From positions 11,386,325 through 11,450,324 of the forward strand of contig NC_133971.1 in assembly GCF_031877795.1 (NCBI RefSeq): a stretch of 64,000 nucleotides of DNA, written 5' to 3'. The first letter of the stretch is position 1. Each line of letters opens with the position of its first letter. The stretch is from Strix aluco (lineage: Eukaryota; Chordata; Aves; Strigiformes; Strigidae). The translations under genes were made by a program, and so were the position numbers. The notes beneath the pieces are model-generated. The model was given only the letters and a program-made list of their open reading frames with translations, was not told the DNA's origin and searched no databases. Below are positions 1-15,200 of the stretch, one piece after another.

Positions 1-2704
1 GGTGGGGGCAAAAAGCTCTTTTGCGTAAGTAGGATTTCTACAAAGTTTGAACTTCTATGGGTGCTGAGTGCATTCGCACCCATATATAAAGGAAGCTGTG
101 AATATTCTTGTTGTGTATGAAGGTCCATGCTAGTGTACCAAAGCTGCCACTATCTGATGGATGCATTTCCTTTATGAGGAGGTTGTCTGCATTTGCCTGT
201 GCTGGGTTGGATTTTGGATAGGTAGACGTACTGTGCACCCAGAGTACACTACATCCTGTGTTATTACTAAATAAGCACAAAAGCCTTCCAAGAGGCAAAT
301 CCTCTTTACTCAGAAAATTATTTTCCTAGGAAGAATAACAAAATCTAGTAAATGAGATGACATGTAGAGACACATGACATGGAAGTGATCTGAAAATGTG
401 AAGAAAGGTAGAAAAAAGGGCAAGGGATCTGTCCTCTCCTGCACTGCAGTTAACTAAAGACCCTCGCTGGCAGCTTGGCGTTGGCCTGTAACTCTTTCCA
501 AACCTCTATATTTCCATTACGACCTGAATGAGGCCTTGAACAGGTATAAAGTCTCTCACAGCTGAAGGAGATATCCTACCAGTTCAGCTTTGTAAAATGT
601 TTTGGGTTAAGTTTTCAATAGATTGTTGATGGGAATAGCAAAACAAGAAGCAATTGATTACATCCCAGTTTATAAAGTTTTAAAAAAGGCAGGACAGGCT
701 GAAAAACTAGCTTTGTGGGAGGAGCTCAGGCTGACTCCCTTCTGCGCCTCTGAAGATTCCCCTGGTGCCCAAGTACTTTCCTCCCCAGCTGCCAAGGTGT
801 TTGTCCTTGCTGTGGGGCTTCTGGAGCCAATTGAGGACACAGTGGCTGAGGCATCCTTTGGCTAGACCTGGGGAGAAGTTGCAGGTACTGCATCTAATTT
901 TATATTATATCATCCAAACTCATCTCTGACATAAGATGCTGTCTATTTGTTCTAGCAAATGCAAAACTGAATATCCATAATTAAGATCAGGTTTTGGATA
1001 TGGTGCTTTGGTTAGCTGCAAATAAATTCAAATCAATTTGTCAGCATGTAAAACAATACAAAGTGTTGCCATATTTGTGTCCAATACATAACATACACTA
1101 TTTATCTATCCATAGAAGCATTGCAAAAAAAAAAAAAAGCAGCATATTTTGAAGCTCATGCAGAATAAAGCAATTTCTCATTAGAAGGTAAAGCTGTACT
1201 CAAACATATGTGCTGCATAAACAAAACATTTATTGTACTCACAAACTATTTGTATACCCTAAATGTAAAAATTACTGTACTACTGATTATTTCCTCTGAG
1301 TACACATAAAATAGTGCCAAAGGGCAGAACATTACCAAACTAGTTCAACCACACCTCAGGCTTCCTGCAGGCTCACTGAGACAATGATCTCCATACATTT
1401 ACTTGTCTTTGTTGCCCTTTCTCTCACCCTTTGTGATTACTTTACACAGGGCAACTACGTGGGAACAAGATGGCAGGAAGACGAGGAATGTAAGAGCTGG
1501 AAAACAACTGCAGTTTGGGATGGGCAGATGTTGTCCCTCTGTAGAAGGATGGAGTAAACCAAATATGTGGACAGTGGTCAAACAGCAGTGAGGGTAAAGA
1601 CACTGGAAGGCCGAGAAAAGGAAAGAAAAGTTCTGGGAGGTCCTTGCTTAAGTTTTGCCACCAACCTACAGACAAGAACATTCTGGTTGCACTTGATGGT
1701 GTTTTATTTACCTAGGGCCAGCTGGGTAATTTTTGTCATGCTTCTGGTTGTACCTCCAAGAACCTTCTCAAGGGCAAATGTGTTTCCTTTGTGTGTGGTA
1801 GGCTATGTTGGGTAATACAGCAACAGCCATTGTCCAAAGCAACTAATTGAGGACACCCTTAACAGGTCCCATGACTGTGGTAGAACTTGACACATATTGC
1901 CAAAATATTTCTCCCCACTTAGGATTGTAAACACCTAGTTTCTTTAGATTGGTGGTTCATAACTCATTTGACAATGGAGGAAAAACCAAAAATACTTCCC
2001 CTGCTCTCCCCCCAACACCACCACCATAATCAGAGGGTTTAAGTCTTAGTACTACATAAAGTACATAGAAGGGTATCAAACAAAGGGGATGATGTGGAGG
2101 AAGTATGAAACAACCAGCCCTAGATATGTAAAAGATGACCTTCAGCTAGCAGGGAAAAAGTTAATCTCCTAAAATCCAGCGTTCTGTCATTTACCAATGC
2201 TTCTACTCATGCATACCAAGTTACTTCTAGGTCTAGATGAATGTAAAGTCTTTGCAAGATGTAAAGACAGTCAGACCAGTGATTTATGAGGAACAAGCTG
2301 AAATAAAAGTTTATTCTTTTTCTTGCTGACCTATTAAGGATGTTTTTTGAGCATGGACAGAAACTTGTGTCATTCACTAAAAGTGTCCCCACTGGGTAGC
2401 CATCATGGAGTTTGCCTGAGCCAGGACTGAACGTGATTTATAGAAAAGGTGGTGTTTAAAGCTACACCCTGTTGTTACTAAAAGAGCCGAACTGTACATA
2501 AATTTTAAAGTAATAGGGGAAATTTGATGCTTTATGGCACAAATAGTTCTTTACAGGCAAAATTGCATAACATACTCTAATATAAAAATCATGATTTGTT
2601 CTGTGTGGAGAGTTAAATGAAGAACTGTAAATGAAGACACATTTTCCTCAAACATATAGTGATAGGCACTTTATTTACAGTATCACATTATGACATAGGT
2701 ATCA
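1..2704. other. Flanking DNA, no gene recognised
   Basis: AT-rich non-coding sequence upstream of ZSWIM6. The open frames here (the longest about 80 codons, for example 623-865 plus) have no recognisable domain and no splice or promoter context, so I treat them as chance. A short A-run lies near 1126-1138. I see no repeat family, RNA gene or CpG enrichment in this stretch. Confidence 0.6.
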
Positions 2705-3276
2705 TGCTTTAAGCCCAGCTGGCAACTAAGCCCCACAGACACTCGCTTACTCACCCCCTGTGGGATAGGGGAGAAAATCGAAGGGTGAAATTGAGAAAAT
2801 TCATGGGTTAAGATAAAGACAGACTAATAGGTAAAGCAAAAGCCATACACACAAGCAAAGGAAAACAAGGAAGTCATTCACGGCTTCCCATTGGCAGGTA
2901 GGTGTTCAGCTGTCTCCAGGAAAGCAGGGCTCCATCACGCGTAATGGTTACTTGGGAAGACAAGCGCCATGACTCCAAATGTCCCTCCTTCCTTCTTCTC
3001 CCCCCAGCTTTATATGCTGAGCATGATGACATATGGTGTGGAATATCTCTGTGGTCAGTTGGGGTCAGCTGTCCCAGCTGTGTCCCCTCCCACCTTCTTG
3101 TGCAGCCCCAGCCTAGTCACTGGTGTGTGGTGTAAGAATCAGAAGAGGCCTGGGCTCTGTGTAAGCACTGCTCAGCAGTGATGAAAACATCCCTGCGTTA
3201 TCAAGTTTCCAGCACAAATCCCAAACATAGCCCCATACTAGCTACTATGAAAAAAATTAACTCTATCCCAGCCACA
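2705..3276 (-). mobile_element. Solo LTR of an avian endogenous retrovirus (ERVL-like)
   Basis: Read on the minus strand this 570-base block begins with TG (complement of 3275-3276) and ends with CA (complement of 2705-2706), the normal LTR termini. A TATAAA box lies at 3009-3014 (minus strand), preceded by a CRE-like TGATGACA-type motif near 3022-3030. A degraded polyadenylation-type segment (CCTATTAG) lies near 2824-2832. The sequence matches, from memory, an LTR common in neoavian genomes; the exact subfamily was not checked. No gag, pol or env sequence and no second LTR flank it, so it is most likely a solo LTR left by recombination. I see no clear target-site duplication, so the ends may be off by a few bases. 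Confidence 0.72.
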
Positions 3277-6200
3277 CCATAAAATATTGCATATATGTAA
3301 TGTTCATGGTCAGTATAAAGATATGACTAGCTTCTAGCAGAGCCAAACTCACAGGCTTTCAGGTTTCCCAGCAAAGTTGCTGTCAAGGATTATAGCAGTC
3401 TCTGTTCAACTTTCATTCTTGATAAAATACAGGACACGATCCCAGTTACTCAGATGCAGGACAAGGGACTTTAATTCTCCAGTATGCAGTGGTGTGCTGG
3501 CAGCTGAGTAACAGGTATTATGACAGCTAGACTCAGACACATACTAGGCACTTATTTTTCAGATTAGTTAAAGTAACAGCTGCTTTTTATTACAGAGTTT
3601 TCAGATGCAGAACCTCAGATGGCATACATTATCAAATCCATTGAAGTCAACTGGAACTATGATAATTTACATCAGATGAGAATCTAAGCTATCATTGGAG
3701 ATACAGCCTCACTACAGGAATCTTAAATGAGAAATGCTGCCTAGTGGATATAGCAAAGAGTCTGGAAAATCATTTGATCTGATTGTGTCAGTCAGCCCAT
3801 ATGTTAAAAGCAAGGTGTGATAGTCTGGGGAATGCCTGCCAGTTTATGGATATGATTTCATTGTAATTTAAAGTGCAGATTAGACTCACCATTTTGTAGC
3901 AGAAACAAGATTATATCTATGGAGCTGAATCAGCTTCAAGACTACCTCAGCCAGGAATCCTTTCAGCCTGGAAGAGCAATTAGATTGCTGCTACAAACAA
4001 CTGACAGTTATCACAGCACTTTGACATAAGCCTGGTGTGTATCCCAGGAGAATCTCATCAGAAGTCTAAAAGACCTAGGCTCTTTCAGGAAAGAAACCTC
4101 CTTAACTGCGAAGACAGAAAGCAAAACTGGGGACAGTAGGATAGAGAAGGCTTTGTCTCCTTTCCCCACAGCCACATTCCTCAGATGCCCATGAGAAAGG
4201 GGGAACTGATGGTCAAGAGTAGTTGTGCATAGACCAGCAAATGCTGTGCTGCTTTGTAAGGACTTTGTTGCAACACAAACAATAGCATCTGAGACACAAG
4301 ACTCCAGCAGGAGAAGGCAAAGATCAGCTGTGGAGGTGTGAGGTACTAAGTCATCATCTCATGACATTTGTACGTTGGAGTCTCCTGCCTCAGTGAGAGT
4401 TTCCAGGCAGAGTCTTAACCATGGGGGACACACACAAAGGTCCAAAGTTAAAGATGATTCTTAAAAGCACTCAGTCCAAAACTGGAGTTCCCAAGGCATG
4501 GAAACATAGGATCACCCACCCAAGAGGTTCAGGTGTATGACATAAGGCTTACAAATTTGATGCTTTGCTTACCTGTAGATTTCCAGAGTAGTTTAAGTAT
4601 ACTGGAACAGCTATCTGACACAAGGATGGATGAGGAAGGAGCGATACATCACACGTACTCCTCAGTGAGTGGTGACCAGTGAAACTACAAAGAACATGCA
4701 AGGCACTCTGATGAGAACATAAAAGAGAAAAACTACCTCTAAAAGAGAATAAAGAATATCCTCAGAAGTAAAATACTGTTTGGGAGCTTAGTGAGAAACT
4801 GGCTTCATCTGAATAGACCCTGGAGCTACTGATACCAAGGGCAGCAGTTAGTACAGCTCCATCCTGGTCAGTACTGCAATGGTGAGGTCACCAGTGCTAC
4901 CTACTACTTCCACGACACTACTGTGGCTCCTTCTTCTCTTGATTTCTTGAGCTCACGCAATTTATTAGCTTCTTCAGCACAGGACAGGAAAACACAGCGT
5001 CCTTTGTGATGCTTTTTTTTTAAACACATCCCTTCCTTGTCAGTATTGAAGTAATTAAAAGAAGTTGGGAGACTTGTCTAGGATACCAAGGCCAACTTTG
5101 CGCCAAAAGCCTGTTAAGGTATCAAGTATAAGGTTTCAGCTTGGAGGAAGCTTAACAGAAAAATTCAGATGATCAGTCATTAAAAAAATGAGTGGCAACA
5201 GAGATACAAATATCCAATTCTTGTTAGGGACTACTTGGAATGCTGATCTCACTGAAACATGCCCCCCAACTTATTTTAAATTTCTTACATCATTATACTC
5301 TGTTTTCAAGTTCTTGTCACTGCACAGAGGTCCCTTTTGTATAAGTTCATATTCAGGTCAAGTTCAGAGAGGCTTCATAGCCATCAGAGACAAGACATTG
5401 TCCTTCTGCCAATGCGGTTATGCCTCAAGCTGCAATGAGGCTGAAGTAGCCATTGTAAGGGATATTTGCATTTTTTATTACTTGCAGAAAGGAAGTTTTC
5501 AGCCAAGCAAGGATATAATTTTAGTTCTCTATGCACAAAGAAGGAATTGGTTTGCTGTAAATAATGATAAGCTAATGTTACTAATTACTTCTGCACTTTT
5601 TATTTGAAGGACTAAGTATCATTTTACAAACGAGCCCAAACACAAGTTGCAAGTTTTGGACAGGCATACAAGGGTTAATACATGAGCTAAGACTGTTAAT
5701 CCAAAACAGTATTTCACCTCCTGCATATGACCACAAGCTTATAGAGTAGCTCAGAATCATCACATACATTGTTAATTCACAAGGCTGTTGCTCAGAAACT
5801 GGACTAAACATGAAAAGGAGTGCTAAAATTCCATGTGTGGCTGTCTGTCCTCTGTGTACATCTTTAGAACAGGTTTTAATGCAGCCTGTATCCCTTACAA
5901 CACTATACCATTTACAGACGATTATGCACTTTCTTACACCGCTGCTGAAGTTCCCGTACAAATGTTAGCAAAAAACTGGATCATGAAGTAAGCCCACAGC
6001 AGAGCTGAAGGAAGAACCCAGACTACCTTGGTTACCATCAGAGATAAGGCTAGAACATCCACTGTGAGCACATGGGCTGGTCTGTTTTGTCATAGAAGTC
6101 CCTGAGATTTCCTAAACTGCTGCAGAATTGAGCTAGAGTATGTCTTTTAAGAAAGACATCTCTTGAGATAAAACTGCTAGAGATGGAAAGCCCCTTATAA

Positions 6201-9200
6201 TTTTAATTAAACTGCTCCAATGATTAACTGCTCATTATTCAAGGAAAATTGTACCACTCAGTTCTAGTCTGATTTTGTTCAGCTTCAACATTGAGCAATC
6301 GGATCCTGTTACGTCTTTGTCAGCTAGATGGAAAAAACAGGCATTAAGTTTCTTTCATTGCAGATACTTTTGGACTGCAGTCAATATACTTTTCTGGTTT
6401 ATAAACCAAATAGAAAAACTTCCTTGTATCATGCCACATGAATCAATGATTTTTCTGGCTCTTCTCTCAACCTTTTCTGTCTACCAACAGTCTTCTTGAA
6501 TCCTAAACTGGACAAAGCAAATTCCAACAAAAATTGTTTCAGTGCCAAACATATAACTAGTATTGTCTTTCTAGTCCCCAGAGATTTCTCTTTGTATAGT
6601 CAACAATTACATGCGGTGTTTTGACCAAAGCACCATATTTAAGAGTTCATACATTGTTACCTTTCTCAACAAATCTCTCTGCACCTCTTCATTCCTCCTC
6701 CAAATCCCTAAATAAAAACTCATTAACAGAAGAAAAATTCCAACCAGCATTTTTAGTTCTTCTTAAGTCCAGCAAAACACAAGTGTCTGAAGAAGGCAAC
6801 AGCAGCCTTAGTTTTGCCATAACATGAAGGGTGATTAGACTATGGGAATTATCTGCAGACATCGGTTTATTCCCTTATTTGTTACAGCTGTACCAATACA
6901 TGTGAAAAGGCTATTCAAGGCAGAGAAAGGGTAACAATGACGCATCTATGGTATAAGACATATTTAAAAAGACTGCCTTGAGGTTCAAAAGTAGAGTCAA
7001 TCTATAGCATGGGGATGTTTTAGCGTTACTCTGAGATGCCAAAATAAAGTTGTGTAGGCGTGTAACATAACTGAACGCTTTAGAGATGATCAGACACATG
7101 ATATACACGGAAACCCAGGAAAAGAAATTGGAGGCTTAGATGTTCCTAAAACAAAAAGCTGAGTTTGCTACGGAATTTTGAGAACACCTTGCTCAACTGA
7201 CCTTCAATGGCTCCAGATTTGGGTGTCTTCTCTGTTCTTGAGCTCTGGTATTTGGTGGGCAGACCAAAAGTACAGGTAAAAAGGACAGTCTGCTTTCACT
7301 CTTCACAGATGTATTACTTTAATAGCTATCCACAAAACATTTGTCTGTTTGCCCTCAACTTATTAAATAAAGTCATGTGGACTGCATCACATCAATGACT
7401 TACCTTTGTTGCTTATTGCATCCCCAATCTTTTGGGTCATCTGAGTATCATTAATAATTTTGTACAATGTTTGATGTAATTTAAAATTAAATAACACATG
7501 GTCAAAAGCAATTTCTAAAACAGCCGTAATATGAATATACTTGCTCAGTTAGAATCCTCCATTTACTATTTTGTTTTTTGCTGTCAGTTAACCAATATTC
7601 TGTTAATTAACAGGTCATATTGATCAATTTAGCATGACATACAGAAAGCGTCATGCAGTGGTAAGTCAAAATGTTTAGAAGAAGTTTAAGTATTACATAA
7701 ACACTACTGTTATGTAAGCACTATTTTTTTAATCAAGTGTGTTGTTTAATAAAACTGTGGCCAGATCTGTTTTTCATACACCCATATTGACCAACATTAA
7801 TTCTACTGATCTCCTTTAATAGCTTACATATCAGTTACACATTTTTTGCCTACATGGATGCTAGCCAGTAATCATTGTCCTCTTTACCCTTTCTACTGCC
7901 AGTACTTTTAACTTAATCAAGTCCTCTGGATTGTCTTTTCCAATTTCAAATTTATTGGAAACAAACAATAGCAATACAGATAGATATTTGGTCAGTTTGA
8001 ATATAAACACTGAGTTAAAGTTATCTGGACTTGTTACTTTAAACCTAGCTCCTGAGTTACTGCTGGAATAGGATTTGTTTTCTCACCCTGCGAAGCGATA
8101 GAAGCTTGGGGCTTACCCATATGCTTCAAACATAGAAAAAATATTTAATTATTCAGTCTTTTTTGTTTTTCTAGGAACGTTTCCATCATTTCTATAGATC
8201 CATTTGATTCTTAGGACTAACATAACCCTCTCTAAATGTACCACCCTAGCCATGAGGGCAGCAAGAGACATGAATGATGCTGTGTTCTTTGCAGACGTAA
8301 TTGCCATTTACAGCACTGACTCACAGGAAGTAGTAAGTCTACATAAAATATTCCATCAGACTGGCTGATGTATTATCCCAAGATGGAGTGTTGAGGCAAT
8401 AAAGAGCAGTCACTGTTCTGAGCATCTGTTGAAAGGACAGAGGCAGCTTAAAATCTAGCCAACTTTCAAAAGTTAGTTAAAAGCAGTTCTGTATTTTCTT
8501 ACACATCTCCTAAATGACTTGTTAAGCTTATTTACAGAAACATGTCTTTCATGCTATGTGACAGATGCACACAAAAGAAGAGACTGACTTAAACAAAAAC
8601 AGTGAAGTTAACCACAGATAAAAGTGCAGGCAGAGTAACCAGGGAATTATTTTTGTTCAGCATTACTTGCAACAGCTGGTATGACTCAATGAGAAAGGTG
8701 TAGTTACATTGACTCTGCTTCTTTCAGAAAGTGACCTGTGGAGGGACATGAAGAAGCAAACTGTAATTCAATCCACCTTCATTCTGCCAGACCACAATTT
8801 CCCATATAAAAGATTTCTGCAAGAACATCACAACATGCAACAACAAAAAAATACTTACTCAACTAAATTTATCAACAGTTTATACCTGGGACAGCAGAGA
8901 ACTAAATCAGATCTAAAATTTCCTTTTATATTCCCCTCTTTATTCCCATTCACCCCACATCTTTTTTCTTTATATGGAGACAGTAGAACCTTCATCTTGT
9001 CTAGGAGCTGTCATTATTTTTTTTCCAAGTAAACTTGTAAAAAAGATTTTAACTATCTTTGCACTACCGGTGAACATGAAAGGCTAGTAGTATTTGTAAT
9101 TTTTAAGTATTCTTCACACAAAATTATGATTGTTATAATCAAAAGGAGAATCACCACTGTCTATCAGTATTTATACCATTGTGCTTTCACTCATCAAGGT

Positions 9201-12200
9201 AAGATCTATACAAATGCTACCACAAATACTCTTGCTGAGATCAGCATAAGTCAAAGTAGTAAATTTTGCATAATTTTCACTCTGTAGATGCTGAAGTGTA
9301 TTCTCATCCGGACCGTAGTCTGAAACATTATTTTTCAGTTCTCAGGCTACTTTCAAACAGTTGTCTTCTGAATGCTAATTTCAGTTTTACATTGGCAGCT
9401 CCATACAGAGCATGTCATGAATGTTGCTATGGTTATACTCTCCATTTAGTAAACAGTATGAAATAAACCCACATTCAATGGCAATAATGAAACTTAGACC
9501 AATCCCCAGGTACTCTTAAAGTGGTTCTTCTTAATTTACACGTTTGAAAATCTAAGTAAGCAGAGACTGCAGTTTCATTTCCAAGACACCAGTATAGGGG
9601 ACACCATCCCTTTTGATAAGTGCTCAAACTTAGCAAGCAATTTTGTACTCCTAGGACATCACTGCAGGCAAGGCAAGAGATTCTGAGCAAAGGGAAAAAG
9701 TTCCCTTCTTCCCCTTAGCAGATGCGGTGACTACAACTCATGAGTGCCAGATGGAGGTTGTCACCACAGCATCAATTATTGGGAGAGGAAACTGCAACTT
9801 TTGCAAGGCCCAGAGCTATTTTAGGAGGATTTTCCTGACGCTAGAATCAGTCCTGGGTGGATTCAATTTCCCCAGCAGTAAATGCCATTTAGAGGGTGGA
9901 GTTGGCAAGGGACTGGGTTTATACATTCATCTTTAAATCTTATTTGCACTAGTTCTGCCCTTCTCTTCCTCAGTTCTTCCACTCCTAACTCATATCCTAG
10001 TGATTTCTCATTTTCTTTTTAAAGAAAAGATCTCTAGCTTTCCTAGTGAACTTCAAAAGCAGCCATTCAACTGCAGCCAGTAAACTTTTGTTTTAAAAAA
10101 CAAAAAGCAAAGCCTTCATGTTTGCAGGGATAAATTGAAAGGTCAGAGTAGGGTGCAAACCGACTTAGTATTGGTTGTCCAAATGTGCATATGGAGGGCT
10201 CTGGTGCCTGTGTGTTGCCCTGAGCACAGTGAAAACTGTGCTCAGGCTTTGCTGCTGCTGCTGCTCAGAACCACTGGAACCACAGAAGAACAAGGTGATT
10301 TTTGTGCCGTCTGTAACAAAGCTCTGAGAAGCACATATTAAAATTACTAACTGGGAAGCAGTTCTGAGTTAGGGTACTGGGGAGATGCTTCCATCTTCTC
10401 AGATTGGGGGAGCAGTAGCATAGCGTCGGACCTTCACTACAACTGGAATTCAGAGGCTCCATAGAGATCTGTTCCTGCCCAGAGGCTCCATTTTTTTGGA
10501 ACCACTAAAAAATGTATTTTACATGAATGCAGCAGGATAGATTTTTACATCTTCTGCTCACGAATCATAACATCCGCAGGATGACTGATGGCGACATCTG
10601 CCTAAGCTTGCAGTCACAGTATCTGACACAGTATCTCCTGGAGCTTTTGAACCATAACACACACAGTGCCTGTAGCTATTCCCTCTGAAGGACCCCAACA
10701 CAGCCCAGCAGAGGACAGTGTCTAGCAATAAGACAGCTGTCCCGTGAGTCCTGCCTAATGTACTGAAGCAAAGAAGCATGGATACATATTAAGTATCAAG
10801 GGGTCCCTCCCTCTTCAGTAGTAAAACTGCCAAATTCTTGCAACTCCTAATACCCCCCTGGAAGAAGCTCAAAGCACTAACTTTCCGGAAATACAAGAAC
10901 ACATTGTGCCACCATTATTCCAAGTAGCAAGGTGCACCAGAGCATATCTCTCAACTCATCTTAATCCCTGGAGCACAAAAGAGGGAAAAGAAGAATGGTC
11001 TCCCTTTCTATTCGGAGCAACTTCAAAAGTTAGGTGCTCTTTAGTGACAGATCAGTAGGAAAAAAAAAAAATATCCCTGCTCCATGAAATGGCTTCTAGT
11101 GAAACCTTTGAAGGTACTTAAGTAGAAGGAGTACTGTTTTCTCTGACATAATTTTACTGCAGAGCTCTAACCACAGTTTATCTTCTGAATTTGATTACAA
11201 GGCTTAGCTTGAGATATTAGCTCTGGTATGATTTCCAAGACTGCAGGACAGGAAGAATATGAAGAAGGAAGGTAAGCCAATGGAAAGTTTACGGGACATT
11301 AGTCAGGACAGAGCAGTACACTGTACTGGCAGCAGCAAAGTATGGTCAAACAAATACGGGAAAGAGAAAGAAGGAATAGAAACTGGCAGAGAGACAATAA
11401 AAATACTTACAGTTGCGGTATAAAATAAAGGTGAAAGTATGTCAACATCACCCAAGATATATGTCAGTAAGCTATGTTTAACTTTGAAAATGGATGCAGT
11501 TCTGTTACTCGGTCTTGCAGGGGTAACTTGGTAAAACAAGTACACATCAGTCTAATTAGCACTTGGGCTAAAAAAATGTCAAATACTTTCTAAAGTCCTG
11601 GAACAAATGCCCAAATATTACTCAGTTAAACCCAGCCCGCAAAAGTACTTCATGCCACTTTGCTTAAGGATGGAGTTTACACCATACAGATACAAACACA
11701 AGATGAAATCTGGGTGAGGAAAAAAAAAAAAGTGAAAACAACTCCTCAAAATATTACTCCCTTGCATAGGGTCTTTATTAATTATTCCTCAGTGCACAGT
11801 TCTCTTTGGTCAAATGAAGTTTAACCAGATGGTACAGTGTATTTTTTCTGCAATACAGAAAATTCTCAGTATCTGATTTCATAGGGTGTCTGAATTACAC
11901 AGAAGCTCTCATATTTAGAGCACTACCTTTGCAAGTTTATCTCTGATTCAACCCAAGGAAAGAGCTGTCTGCAAATCCTGACTGGGTGTTTCAGACCCAG
12001 CAAAGGAAAAGTCAGGTTTGTGATATTGTTCAAATACTTGTAAACTAAGAATTTAATCAGTAGGAATCAAATTTTAAATAGACTGTTAAGAAAAAAATCC
12101 TAATGTCCAGCTCAGTTTCCCCTGCTTGCTAAATGCAATCACTGGAGACCAAGTTAGGGGAAGCAGACATTGTACCCAAGCTTTTTAAAAGAATGCCAGG

Positions 12201-15200
12201 TGTTTTAGGAACCATTCAGGTGTTGCTTAGCGATCTCTATCTTTTCTCTGCCTCCATACTTTCTGCAGGTCCTCTGTTACAATTCATAAAGGCAGAGAAG
12301 TTCACAGAAGACTGGCAAGTATCTGAAGGAATCGCTGGCCAGTTAGCTATACCTTCCTCTTCCTTGAACTGCTGTCTTGGCTGTGCTGGTGGAGGCAAGG
12401 ATCCTACTGATAGGCACCACATAGTGCCTGGGCAGCAGCTTCAGCTTTGGGCATATCTAAGCTGTTCCCTTGTAAGAACAGCTCTCTTACCATCACAAAT
12501 GAATCTGGAAGCAGACTTCTTGAAATGGGAGAAAGAGGGGGTTTGTTTTGGATTTGGGGGCTTTTTTTTTTTTAAATTAATGCCATTTTAAAAGCCATTT
12601 TACCAGCATTTAGCATCCTCAAAAATGCACTTTTGAGAATTTTAGTATATGTTGTTTCTCTTTCTTTGACACAGGTGAAAAATCTAGGTAAGCAATGTCT
12701 TTTGTTCCTAACATTAGCAGATTGAGGTCTGCATGCCCTTCCTCATGCAGAGTTTCTGCCCGAGAATTATTATGTTGCCTGCCACAGCAAGGTAGTTATT
12801 TGGTCTAATGCAAGGAAGTCTGAAGTTAAGTGCAGTTTAAAGGGAGGAAGCCCGAGAAGATAAAAAGGAGGTTTGTTAGTGTAGGATGCTTATCCACAGG
12901 AAGGCAGTTCAATAATGTTTCCTTTTAGACCACCAGTCCACTTTCTGTACATTGTATGTGCTGAGGTGTTCTTACACATGCTGGTAGACTAATTGGTGGC
13001 ATTTTGCATCTGATTAACTTCTGAACTGGCCTATCACATTTTTGGTGGAGGATGTCTGACCAGAAGAGGATAAAGCTTTGAGGAATCTTTTTCTTTTGTA
13101 ACCATGTTACCACAATTAAGTGTATGTGTTTGCAGTAAGGAGAGAATACCTATAAGAAAGTTATTTTAAAACCTGAAGTTTTCATCAAATTTGCTTTTAT
13201 TTTGATAGTAGAAAAACATAATCCTTTAAAAAGTTTACAAAAGCCTGTGGGAGGAATAACACTGTTTTTACTTTGAATGTTCACGAATTCTGCAACTCAG
13301 ACCTACAGAAGGTCACAACAAACCCAGAGGCATGTTAAATCTAGAAACCTCTCAGAGACAGGATTTTCTGCTTTTGAATTTTTGCAAATGGTAAGTTAAA
13401 ACTCTGAAAAAGGTGAAACACTTATTCCTCTATTCCAAGACTTTGAAATTCTGAACCCTCTAAATCAGTTCAACATTTAAGAAGTCACTTGCACATTACC
13501 ATTTTACTTGTAACAGTGATGCTTTTATCCCTAGTAACTTAGTAGTGAGCTAAACTGTCCCAACAGATATCCCAACACAAGGCTCCTTATAAGGAAAAAA
13601 TAATTCATTCCCAAGGTCTATTCTCAATAAATGTAAACTGAATGTGCTCATTCCTTGAGGAAATACAGAGCAGCATTAATGCACACAGCCCTGAGACTAT
13701 GGCATACACAATGCCCTCCCCTTCAGTCCATCTCAGAATGACTTCATACATCAAGTATCAAGCCACAAAAAGGCAGAGGTCACAGAAATGAGTGTCAAGA
13801 GGATTTAGCTCAAATTAAGATGTTTGTCTCTTTACATTACTCTAGAATGCTAGTAAAGCATGCTTAATATTTTAAGTACATTTTCCTAAATGCTTTTAGA
13901 TTCTAGTCTCTGACTCCAGTTTTGGAATCCTCATGGAATGTAATTAGAATAAAAAGCTGCACTTTGAAAGGGCTCATTCAGTGCTGCTGGTTTATTTTCA
14001 CTTTAATAGAGAGACTCTGAAGAACTGGCAATATTTATCCTAGAGTATTTGATTTAAAAGGCTAGTATAAGGCAAATGTTCTTTTTTTAACTCCTTAAAT
14101 TAAAAATAGTTTCTGAACATAATGAAGGAAACTATTTTAAGAAAACATTGTAAAACCAAAGATATTGACCAACTACAGCATTTTCTCCCCTGACCATGCT
14201 TAAGATGATGCCTTCATCGACATCATTACTGTCTGTTTTTCCTGTATTTGAATTTCCAGAGTCACTACACTGCAAAGCGCAGTGGTAGCCACTACCTTTA
14301 CCTACAGCAGTCTTTTTCAGGCTTTGAAATGAGAAATACATTTGGTATCCATAAAACCTATAGCTTTCTTATAAGCACTGAAGAGCCTAGCTATCTAAAA
14401 AGGCTTAAAGAAACAGGATAAAAAGACTTGGTTTAGCATTATAAATTCAGCTCAGTAGATCCATCAGTCTTTCTTGTATTTGATTATTTTAGTGCTGTCA
14501 CCTCAAGTTCTTGTGGTTTTTTTCTTAAAGTTCTAGCTCTGAGAACCCTCTAGTCTCCCTTCCTGAGTTTCCTCCTCTTTATCTCTGACCCCCTACCCTC
14601 CCAGCATTTAGAAGTATTTTATGAAGCACATAAATCCAGATTCTTGTTCAGCTTCAGTGAAGGAATGCTGAGTCTCATCTTTCCAGATAAGTTTTAACTA
14701 GGAGGGTGACTTGTGCTGGCCAGCATTAGGTTGTCTGCCATCCATTTTTCTACACTTAAGACGATTATTTGCTTCGTACAAAGACAACTCTGCAGCTGTA
14801 GCAATCTTTGTTCTAAATTAGCTCAACTGGTAGAATGCTCAAGCCCTGTATGTTTTACTGGAATGAGCAAAAATGACTGCAAGTGGCCTAATGCTGTGAA
14901 AGATTATTAAGAAGGAATTTCACTGAGTGGTGTCCAAGGGTATTTTTCCAAGCAGCTCCTAGAATAGCCTTTGATTACATGCAGGAAGTTAACCACGTTA
15001 AGGTTGCTGTTTTGCAGCCATTTCTTCCTCTCTGCGTAGCTCTGGAATACAGACCTCCCAAAACCGTGAGGCAGAAAAAGAGGATAAGGGTGCTCAGCTC
15101 AGCAAGGTCTTTCCACAGGAAGAACATCCACTGAAAGAAAAACTAACTAGAAATTAACATACTTTTCAGGTGTGGCTTTAACACATTTTAATTTCTTCCC

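Noticed and set aside
5188-5961. 139- and 126-codon frames on opposite strands
   Set aside because: They overlap slightly and neither has recognisable protein features.
12133-12591. 152-codon plus-strand open frame
   Set aside because: No domain, no repeat of motif, poly-Phe from a T-run at its end; consistent with chance.
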